From Ulva prolifera (Eukaryota > Chlorophyta > Ulvophyceae > Ulvales > Ulvaceae): a stretch of 64,000 bases of DNA. The stretch spans positions 8,827,528 to 8,891,527 of the forward strand of contig CM041200.1 in assembly GCA_023078555.1 (NCBI GenBank), written 5' to 3'. Below the pieces are notes generated by a model, which saw only the letters and a list, made by a program, of their open reading frames with translations, ran no database searches and had not been told where the DNA came from. Below, in pieces: positions 54,601-64,000 of this stretch; position 1 is the stretch's first letter; every line of letters starts with the position of its first letter. Made by a program: the position numbers and the translations under genes.

Positions 54601-57600
54601 GAGAACAATCTCTCGTTCTTCGGTGATTGCATGAGGGGCAGGCGTTCATCCATGTGAGGTGGGTGCGTGTGGCGTAGGTGCACTGGCTGCGTGTGATCCT
54701 CGACGAGGGCCACGCCCTCGGCCGCAGCACGCAGACAAACCGCCTCGCGCTGCTGTCGGCGATTCGTGCGGAGCGGCGCTGGGTGATGACAGGCACGCCT
54801 GCGCCACACACCGCGCAGAGCCGCGTCACACCGCTGCTGCCGCTGCTCGCCTTCCTGCGCTGCCAGCCGTACCACGGCTCCCGCGGGAGCCTCGCGTTTG
54901 ACGCCGCGATCCGAACCCCCTTTGAGTCTGGCAGGGCCGAGGGTGTGCCCCCGCGTCCCTCCTTCTTCTTCCTGGATTCAGGATCTTCTCCCTGGATTCA
55001 GGATCTTCTCTTGTGTACTCTCATCGAGTTACCCCTTTTGGGCTCTCCTCATTCTTCTGCCCAGGGTTCATCCTCAAACTCTGCAGAACTGGAAGTCAGA
55101 GTGACCCTTGTCCGGGTGATGCATTGACGCATGTCACGCGTGCATGCGTTGCAGGCAAGGAGCGGCTGATGGAGGTGCTGCAGCGCATCATGATCCGCTC
55201 GAGCAAGGCCGGCGTGACGGAGTCGCGGCTGCTGCCGAAGTGCACCAAAGCCACTGTGCGGCTACAATTCGACCCCGCCCACCAGGAGAGCTACAACGCC
55301 CTCGTCGAGGTGCTGCCCCTTCGTCTGCCGGGGCCCCTTCATCTCCCCCTGCCATCAAAATATTGTCCCTTCTTGTGCTGGGTTGCCCGCTCAGCATGCG
55401 ATGTGCCAGCAAATCTGACGCGCACATGCATTGGCCACCATGCCTTCATCACCAGCCATTCCTGCTGAGACTGCTCTCCACTTACACTTCCCTTCTGGCG
55501 CCGCCTCATATTGTTCTGCCGTGATTCCAAACAGTCACTAGGCCACATGCATGCACGTGTCGCGGTCACCCAGGCATCTAGCAGCTCAATGCGATGTGGT
55601 CGAAGCGCGTAAGCATGGTGTGCATGCATGTAGGTCGTCATGCGCAACCTGCTGCTCGCCGACTGGTTCGACGAGGGCCACAAGGAGAGCATCCTGCACC
55701 CGGGGCGCTCCAAGTGGGCGACGGAGCTGCTAGCCAATATGCGCCTCGCGTGCTCTGTGGCCGGCCAGACCTTCATCGAGGTGCGGACCGCCATTTGCAT
55801 ATGCACTCACATGTAAATAGCTTTGCTCTGACATGTGTCTCTGATATGTGTCTGATATGTGTCTCTGTATGCTCTGATTTGAACGATAATGAAAGAGTAT
55901 TCTAAGTTTCATTCTTTTGTTAGCAAACTAAAACAGGAAAAACACCCACACCCCCCGGACGTCCCTGTTGTAAAGGATATGTTCCTCAACATCGGGCGCC
56001 GCTGCAGACCACAGCCGCTTCTTGTCTGATTTTGCCAGAAGACGCTACCCCGCCAGCGAGGGCGGTCAGGTGAGCTGTCTCGTGTGTGGGATGTTTCCCT
56101 CTCTCTTTGTGTTTTCACTGCTCCGTCACAAGTCGCCTGTACCTGCAGTCCTCTGCACAGCCTCGCTGTGCCATGACCGTGCTGTGGTGGCACCTCGCTG
56201 TCAAATGGCCGTGCTGTGGCTTGTGCAGCCAAACATGGAGGACGTGCTGGAGACACTCCAGATCATCGCCAAGACCTTCGGCTACGCCGTCCCGGACGGC
56301 CCGGCAACGCACGCCGACATGGTGCCCCTCAGCCACCCGCTGTCCCGCGTCGAGGTCATGCTGCGGCACGGCGGCCGCTGCGACGTGTGCTCCGCCGTCA
56401 CACGCATGCCCTTCGTGACGCCGTGCGCGCACCTCCTCTGCGTGGACTGCGCCGCGAAAGACAGCCACGCGTGCTCCAAGTGCGGGACGGCCTTCAAGCA
56501 GCAGCCCGTGGACGACCCCGCACGGCACGCTGCAGACCTCCTCTTGCCAAGTCGTACCGCCACGGGTTCATCTCCGCATCGTTGTGATTTAGCGATTGGT
56601 GCCGATCTGTGCGAAATCAACATCAGTTACTGATTCAATACAAATGAATGCGGGAAGACACCATTGTTTTGATCCTATTGTATTGGTGCGTTTACTTTTA
56701 CTGTCGGTCGATCCATGATCAGTTTCTGCTGTTAAAAAGAGTGCCCCGAATGACCTCAGCCGTAGAAAACGCACCCCCTGTGCGCTCCAATCCCATTGGA
56801 CATCAGCTCTGTTGACTACACTCGTGCCGTCACGTCAGCTTCCGCACGCTTGGCTGCGGGGGCTGCCGACTGTGGCTTGAGTGTTCCATGTTGGTGCGTA
56901 CGTCCTTCTGCAGCACAGTGCTCCCGCAACGCCACCTGCCTCCTCGCCTAGTCTTGGCTAGGCCTGGTCTTGTAGAACAGGGACCCGTATGACACCTCGC
57001 GACATGCAGGAAGGTGTACAACCGGAACCCGCGCGCCTCGGTGCCGATCGATCTCATCGAGCTGCAGCCGGTGTACCATCAGCGCGGCGCCCGCGGCAGC
57101 TCCGGCGGTGCGTGGCAGCCGCAGTGGCAGGGCACGCGCTCCACGAAGTGCGACTACCTGCTGCGCCGCCTGCGTGACCTCGGCATCGTGCCGCCGCCGC
57201 CGCCGAACGCGCCGTTGCCGCACTGGGAGGAGTACGTCCCGCCCCCCGAGGCCGCAGAGGCCGCCGCGGGGGCCGCCGACGACGCGCCCGATGCAGCAGC
57301 ATTGGAAGGTGGGGTGGCGGGTGGTGGCGCTGACGTGGCTGCCAGCGAGGTCCCGGGTAGCCACGTTGGCGCAGCTGCGAGTGCCGCTGGCAGTGCGAGG
57401 GACGCGGGGGGGAGCAGTAGTACGGCGGCTGTTCTACAGGCTGACCCACATGGCGTGGATCCGCGATCAGGAGCTGATGAGACGGTACGGAGGGATGCCG
57501 GGGAAACCTCCGCTGAGTTGAACCTGCACTCCTCGCACAGTCGCGCACCTGTAGCAACCACGTCAGCAGCCAATGTGGCTGCTGGGGCCATGGCACAGGG

Positions 57601-60449
57601 TGAGGCTGCCACAAGCACTGCCACAACGGATGCCCCTGCACAACGCATGAGCGGAGATGGGTCTACGTCCATGCATGACAGCCATGCACAAATGTCGTCC
57701 ACAGCCGCAGCCGCGTTGCCTCGACAACGTCTTCCTGCGGCCCCTCCGCAACATCAGCAGGGCACGCTTGGCATCCCCGGAACGTGCATCGGGCGGCCAC
57801 CACGCACTCGGCGGGTGACATTCATCTCCGGAGAGGTTTCTGCCAGATTCGAGTATCCTGTGTCGCCGAGGAGCTCTTCGGAAGGTGCGATGGGGGCTGC
57901 AGGGGGCGGATGTGAACACACCGGCCCTGAGGAGGAAGCCGGAGCGACGCATCCACCGGGCAGCTCGTCGGAAGGTGCGTCTGCGCGTCTGGGCTCCCGC
58001 ACGCCGTCGCCGGTCAAGGGGCGGCCGCCATGCATGCACCGCCGAAGCCTCGCACGCCCATGCAAGCTCCTGTCCATTCTCCGCAAGCACAGCTCCTTTC
58101 CGCGGCCGGGGGAGTACGTTCCCGGCCCGCACGAAGCATCCGCGCCGCCGCCGGTTGTGGCGCGGCTGCAGCGCGCCCGCCGCCGCGGCCGCCATGCGCT
58201 GATCGATGTCGAGACGGCGACGGACCGGCGCAGCGCGCAGCACGGCGCTGTGGCGGGCGGGGGAGGCGGCGGCCTCGGGCACAGCGTTCTCGGCAGCGCG
58301 GAGGCTGCCGCCGGCAGCACGCTGGATGCGCCCGGCGCTGAGGGAGGTGAAGAGAAGGCGATTGTGTTCACTGCGTTCTGGCACCACCTCATGCTAGTGG
58401 AGAAACACCTCACGGACGCCAACGCCATCTTCGTGGTGCGATTCATGCGATTTGCTCATCCCGCATGACAACTCATCTGGGGCCTTTCATGAGTTTGCAG
58501 CTGTTCCCGTTGGGTGACACAGTCAAGTGGTACATGTTTCATGCAGTGCCTGTCACAGGAGTACTAGTTGCCACTCATGCATACTATTTATGCGTCTCAT
58601 CTGTGTTGGGGCTTCATGCTCAGTCAATCCCCCGCCCCCCGCCGGCGGTTAGTGGCAGTGTTGCCACACGCTGTGAGCACGCCGCATGCATGCAGGTGCT
58701 GAAAGCGAGCATGGGCCGCACGGAGCGCGCCCGCGCGATCGCCACGTTCCGGCACGGCCCGGCGCGTGTCATGCTCATGGACTCGGTCGGCGCCGTCGGC
58801 CTCGACCTCAGCTGCGTGCAGCACGTCTTCCTCATGGAGCCGCTGGGGGACCTTGCACTGGAGCAGCAGATCGTGAGCCGCGCGCACCGCCTCGGCGCGA
58901 CGCGGCCGGTGCACGCGGAGGTCCTCGTCATGCAGGTGCGCCACACCCCGCCCGAAGGCGACTCCTCGACATCCCTTTGTAATTTTTATATACCGTACTA
59001 AATCACAAGGATTGCCAGTTTAACCAGCTTTAGATGGGGTCTAGGTCTATTATTGTTTGTGTTTATTGGCTCAGTCACCCCAAAAAAATCGTGATTTACT
59101 ATATCTACCTGAGTACCTGGAAAGCCCAGCGGCACGCAGTACATGGCGAACGATTTAGTTACCTATGGTAGAAGCCACTAGATATATTTTTTTGTATCCT
59201 TCTGGGCCACCACTGTGAAATTGTGATGCAACTTCTTGGCCGCGAGACATTTGCGCCACTGTGGACTACTGCGGGGAGATACATGTACATTGGTGAAGGC
59301 TGTCAATCTCAACACCAAAATCTGATGCTTCAGCACCGAGTGTGCTGGGTAGGTTGTACACAGCGTGAATCGAATCAAGTCTTCAACTCGTCCTGTTGTC
59401 ATCTCTTCATGGGAGCCAGGCATCGTCAGCCGATCTGCATGCATGGGCCCGGTGAGCCATTGAACAGCACTGCATTTGTGACGGTCTCTCTAGTCTGTCT
59501 CTGTCTCTCTGTGACGGCAATCAGGTACACGTTGCATGGTCGACAGGCCGCCCTCCTCTCCCGCCCGGGCTGCCGTAGTAAAGCACAGTCATTCTGAATT
59601 TACTGAGCCGTATCATATTGGACATTGACAACTCCGAATTAACGGGACCGCATATGCCAAAGCGGTCAACCACCTGGAAACCCCCCCCTCAGACGACCGT
59701 ACGCAACTCACAGTGGCAATGCTGGACGGCGCCCACCTGCGGCTGCTTTCGGCGGCTGTGCGATTGGCATTGTGCTCTTGGCAGTGTGCGCTTGGCATTG
59801 TGCGCTTGGCATTGTGCGCTTGGCATTGTGTGCTTGCTTCAGGCAGTTTCAGTACTGCGCTAGACGAAGTGAGCCCTTGCGTGTGGGTACCACGGCCCAT
59901 CCGGGAAGCACTGGAGTTTACTGCTGTGGGTGCGTGAGCACCTGGTGATGGGGTGTGTATGCATGCAGGGCAGCATCGAGGATGACCTCGTGTGCGTGGC
60001 CAACGGCCAGCGCACCCAGAAGCTTCAGGAAGCTTCCAGTGATGAGACTTCATTCATATCAAAGTGCCAGGCTGAGTGCTGGTGCGCTTCGGACGGCTGC
60101 TCTGTGGCTGCTTGCCTCTCCCGGATGCTATCTCCATGAGCGCTCAGATGATGGCCTCTGTCCTCCACATGGTCATGTCGTGTAATTGATGTGTTTCAAT
60201 AGAACGCCAGATGGGCTGCTGCTGTGTGTCAGCTCTCCGAGTCAGATTGGGTTCTTGCGATGTACGCAACATTTTTTCTTCAGAATCGGTATGGATGTAA
60301 ATTGCTTCGCAGGCGTATGCCTGCCAGGTGGCTGATGCTGCAGTGCGTGCGTGCAGGGCAAAGATGGAGGGGCAGGCAGAGGGCATGGGGCGGCCGATGC
60401 GGAACCTGCTGCTGACCTCCCTCAAGAGGGCGAGGACGCAGGCGGGGTG
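51699..60449 (+). CDS. F-box/SNF2 helicase/RING finger protein (host gene)
   Basis: Exons in phase: 51699-52249, 52631-54408, 54678-54942, 55155-55309, 55634-55780, 56229 to about 56554, 57010-58432, 58696-58935, 59969-60038, and a last exon from about 60357 to the TGA at 60449. Domains in order: N-terminal region; F-box-like (ILPIEALYRIADLSLD...CSCRLFRAIC); Walker A in FCDEPGLGKTVTALG; motif Ia LIVVPGILVDHW; DEGHAL box; VMTGTP; RING finger with CDVCSAVTRMPFVTPCAHLL; motif IV-VI region with FTAFWHHL, GAVGLDLS and QIVSRAHRLGATRP. This order matches the plant F-box protein typified by Arabidopsis At3g54460, presumed to remodel chromatin or act as a ubiquitin ligase in the nucleus. Odd points: intron 2 begins GC (54409) rather than GT; there is a low-complexity insert of about 300 residues after the RING; the join at 56554/57010 and the last exon's frame are uncertain. 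About 1,650-1,700 residues; first exon not found. Confidence 0.88.
59594..59712 (-). mobile_element. SINE-like copy in helicase gene intron
   Basis: Reverse complement of the body and tail of the element at 49585-49700, with about 10 percent difference. Located in the intron between the exons ending at 58935 and starting at 59969. Confidence 0.75.
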
Positions 60450-61626
60450 ACAGCGCCCCCGCTCTGCCCCTGTTCTGTGGCCTCCTGTGGCGTTCTCCGT
60501 CCCCTTGAGGTGCCGCTCGCGCCTGTGATGACCACCCTACGCGATCTGATGATGTGTTGTGATTTACTTTGTTTACGGCCGTTTTACTTTGGTGTTTGAA
60601 TAATGTTGTTGGATTGAAGTATGCATTCAGATCCTACTGATGAGAAATCAAAACAACAATATAAACTGGTGTCACAGCGTGGGCATGGGAGGCGGTCGCA
60701 CTGGACCCATCGGGACCATGCATGTGTCTTCTTGGCTCTCTATCCGCATGCTCAATGTAGTATCAAGCGTGTGAAGCCTGCAATAAGCTCTTTAGTCCAG
60801 TTCAGCAAACAAAGTAGTTGTTGATTCAGCCAAACTTCTGCGGCTCTACCTGAGGCGGCACCTGCCGGCTGTGATCAGGGGCTGTTCTGTGACTCTGCAC
60901 CATGTTGTTGTATGTGTCTTGACACATCTGCCCTGGCTGTGAGGACTGTGCGCCTGGTCGAGGAAACCACAGCGGTTACTCTCGCGAAGCAGTAGCAACA
61001 ACCTGGCCAATCTAGCATCGCACGAGGGTGTGCCGGCGGCCTCGGCGAGACAACCAGGCCTGCTGCATGACCTTGATCTTCCAGCTGAGTCACACTACCA
61101 GGCAGGGCCCAGGCATGGTGATCCTGAGGTTGGAGCACTTCCACTGTCGAGCTGATATGTGCGTGTGGAGAATCAGAATGTTACAGCAGCATGCAGCTGA
61201 GACCTCCATCACCGCAGTCCGGCCAGCAGCCCTTTGAAAGGCATGCCCACACCCGCTCACATGCCACTCGAACATCTAGATAGCAAGCAGAACACTTGAC
61301 ATACCCCTACGAACATCACACAAGGAAATCAAGAGCAGTCCATGCCCGGACTTCTGCTTCCACCCACGCCAAACCCCATTCAGCCCCCCGACATACAGCA
61401 CGCCCTGACATTCCCGCCTCCATCTAAGGTTTATTCCACATATATAAGGCAAGCACAGCAATCACACACAGCGGGCTGCATATCACCCAGCGCAGGCCGG
61501 GCCAGTTGCCAATGCATGTGTGCTGCTGTGCCCATTAATCTCGTGCACGTACTGCACACACCTACCACGGGCCGGCTGCCAGCCTCCCTCTCCAGGGCCA
61601 AGCATATCTGAACGAGAGATGCAGCA
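60450..61626. other. No gene recognised
   Basis: 3' flank of the helicase gene and spacer; only short ORFs. Confidence 0.4.
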
Positions 61627-62198
61627 TCAGTACTTGCTGGGCTCGTACACATACTCGTGCTTGACTTCCTGCTTAGGCTTGCAGTGAACCGACTTGGGGC
61701 GGTGTTCATCGCCCTCATAGCCGTCAGGCTTGTGCTTCATCTCCGGCTCAGGCTTGCGGTGAACCGGCTTGGGGCGGTATTCGGCCCCCTTATAGCCCTC
61801 AGCCCCGTGCTTCACCTCAGGCTTAGCCGCGTGGTGCTGCTTTTCGGGGCTGTAGCTGTACCCCTCATCCTCCGGCATGCCATAGCCCTCAACCTCATAC
61901 TTCCGATAGTGGCGGGGGCGGCGGTAATCGCGCCATGGGCGGCGGTAATCGCAGCGCTCGCGGTGGCGCTCGCGGCGGCGCTCCCGGCGGGGGCCTCTTG
62001 GCCCATGGGGCGGTAGACGTAGCCCTCGTAGCCCTCATCTTCGTATTGGCCGTTCCCTTCGCCCTGGCGGTGATGCTTCCTGGGGCTGTACGCGCTGCCC
62101 TCATAGCCCTCATCCTCCTCCTTGTCCTCCCACCCGTGCTTGTTCGTCCCTTTGCCCTCTGCACCGAAACGCGTGGTCGGAACGGAATGATGGGTCAC
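61627..62198 (-). CDS. Repeat-rich acidic/His protein, frame broken
   Basis: The minus strand encodes repeats of the type EDEGYEG.AYSP..HH. Frame 1 from 62198 gives MTHHSVPTTRF...DEGYEGSAYSP and DEGYEGYVYRP, then turns into an Ala-rich run. From about 62010 another frame carries the sensible continuation, Arg-rich (RDYRRPRHYRKYEVEGYG), then PEDEGYSYSP and several EYRPKPVHRKPEPE-type repeats, to the stop at 61627. The switch lies at a G run (62007-62010), so an indel, assembly error or very short intron is needed. Tyr/Pro/His/Glu repeats suggest a structural or cell-wall-associated protein, but there is no clear signal peptide and I recognise no family. Confidence 0.5.
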
Positions 62199-62839
62199 CC
62201 GACAGGCATGATCACATCACAGGACCAGCAGCTGATCCGTTCTTCTGCGTCCATGTGCAGTGTGTGTCAAGGGCGGTGCACATGTCGGTTGGCAATCTCA
62301 TGCAGGACAGTGTGCTAGGTAATGCTGCAGCCGGGGATGTTTTTGTGCTGTCGTGTCCGCGCCCGTCTAATCATCTAAAACATTTAGTATAGAAGGGGCA
62401 CACCGTGCTTGTGGCTGCTGATGTAGTTGTGGCTGCGCAGGCCACGACCGATGCCGGTGCTGGCTTCGGCCAGCGACGCTGCAGTGGCCTGCTCTGCCAC
62501 AGCCAAGGGCCCGGCGGCAAGCAGCCTGGAGACCATCTGACTGCTGGGAAACACTTGAGCATTGTGGCAGTGCTGCTGAACCAGACAAGACCTGCACAGC
62601 GACAGTATGATCAGCAATAGCCCTCGGATCACCAATGGGCCTGCGGTGGGGGACTGCCACATCTGCAGCTGCTGCATCACCCGGGGCGCCGCAGCCAAAA
62701 GGCAATGAATATAACATGACAGATCAGCGAGTGCACTGTCCAACATGTGATCACGTCAATTGTAGTACTAGCTGTTGCATTCCCCGTTGATGTGCAGATG
62801 TACATGCAGTAATCGCAAACACAGCGACAACAACAGCAT
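62199..62839. other. No gene recognised
   Basis: Short ORFs on the minus strand without motifs. Confidence 0.35.
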
Positions 62840-62865
62840 CCCCCCCCCCCCCCCCCCCCCCCCCC
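62840..62865 (+). repeat. C homopolymer, 26 bases
   Basis: Uninterrupted run in intergenic DNA. Confidence 0.9.
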
Positions 62866-64000
62866 GTTCAGGTCAGCCTGGTTCCGAAGTCTGGAAAGTC
62901 TCCATGCGGCCACCAATGCAGTCGCTGTCTACGCGAGAGTGGATGTAGGGGTGAGGCTGGAACCCTGTTAGCTGCAGCAACGGATGGACACGAATAAACA
63001 TGTATGATTCAGGACACCTGCACATCTTGCCAGGACAGGGTAGAGAGGACGCAACACCCTGGGCGGTTATGAGGGGTTGATCGTACAAGGAAGGAAGCCC
63101 GGTTAGGTCTGCCAGTGGCTGCACTGGCTGCACGTGGCACGTGTGCTTGCGGAAGGGCTAGGCCGTCTGGGCGGCAGGCTCCGACGAGGAACACGCGATG
63201 GTCGATGCAGTGTGGAGATTGACTTGCGCACGCTGTATATATAGCTTTGTGCCATGCGCATGGTCGCGACAGAAGTCTTGCGGTATCACTGCAGAGGCGG
63301 TGGGCGGACACGAACGCCGCCGCACAGTTGCATTGTCACAGCACCGCAGCTGGTGCGTGCGTGCGAGGCTGAGACCAGCGCACACCTTCGGTATCGCAGC
63401 CCTGGTTGACCTGCGGCCGCTTGATGTCAAGGTCCGGGCTTGAGTCGTCAGCTGCGGGCGCCAAAGTGGTGCATGATCCCCGTGCGTTCAATGCAAGGCT
63501 CGTGCTGCACCGTCGCCGCCCGCGGTACCTAGCGAGGTACCTAGCGAGTCGCTTTTGTTTCAGAAATGTAAACGATGGCAAATAGTCACAGCAGCTACCA
63601 CTCGCGATCGGGTGTATGTGTCCGGATTATCCTGATCCAGACCGCAGCTCCATGCATGATGCATGTGCATTGGCCAGCATTCTGCAGCTGCGTCCGACCT
63701 ATGAGTCATAGGAAACAGCACACCTGCTGTGTGCTCGCATCCAGGAATGTTAAACACACGTGTCAACTTGGTTCAACTTGGTTCGCGTTACAAAAGGGTG
63801 AATGGAATTCCTTCCTTAAGAAGAAAAACACCAAAACTGAATCTCACCCGAATCAACTTGGTTGTGTGGTTTGAGTATTGCCAGAGGTTGTGATTAATTG
63901 GCTTCTGGAACGGCTTTCCATGTGTCATGTTGCTAATCCATGTAGAAGTACCACATGGCCACAGTGTCAGTCCATGAATATGTACAGATGCAGCAACACA
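62866..64000. other. No gene recognised, possible promoter
   Basis: A gtatatatagc TATA-like motif lies near 63235, but no convincing ORF follows within a normal distance. A dispersed repeat fragment at 63787-63862 is related to 45060-45121 (minus). Confidence 0.35.

Overview
This window looks like nuclear DNA of a green alga. The only clearly recognisable host gene (51699-60449) is split by many short introns, often ending in TGCATGCAG-type acceptors. It encodes a plant/green-lineage fusion of F-box, SNF2 helicase and RING finger. The Ty1/Copia element has a half-tRNA primer site of the kind known from Copia-type elements. A trebouxiophyte-like chlorophyte is my guess; no rRNA or organelle marker is present to prove it. 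Most of the window is mobile or repetitive DNA.

Layout. 1-3.95 kb is a satellite array with a five-monomer higher-order repeat of 1771 bp, fading at its right edge. 4-8.2 kb holds diverged repeats (three 191-bp units, a relic transposon end, a 22-bp minisatellite and a palindrome) and no convincing gene. 8221-41068 is one Copia retrotransposon of about 5.2 kb that has been opened up by later insertions to 32.8 kb. Its two 420-bp LTRs read as identical and are flanked by the 5-bp duplication CCGCT.

The nesting can be read from target-site duplications. Copia gag is split after codon 13 by a 26.9-kb insertion (8855-35791) flanked by GCTAACAC. That insertion is bounded by two identical direct repeats of about 666 bp. 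It carries a multi-exon minus-strand gene with a DDE-like C-terminal part, an opposing Vsr/DUF559-like nuclease ORF, and an 18-copy 153-bp tandem array. Its left repeat is itself split by a short retroelement tail and by an unclassified segment (9415-28547). That segment was entered by an 18,174-bp CACTA transposon (9953-28126, duplication CAT), which encodes a Tnp2-type transposase, a ULP1-type cysteine protease and two further minus-strand genes, plus two arrays of a shared palindrome. Separately, a 716-bp hAT-like MITE (duplication GTGAAGAT) interrupts the Copia protease domain.

41.1-51.7 kb is intergenic DNA with dispersed repeats, tRNA-derived SINE-like copies, a perfect 100-bp palindrome with its own 5-bp duplication, and a small gene for a predicted secreted cysteine-rich protein (46122-46532). 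51.7-60.5 kb is the host F-box/SNF2/RING gene. 60.5-64 kb has a minus-strand repeat-rich protein gene with an apparent frame break, and otherwise no gene I can support.
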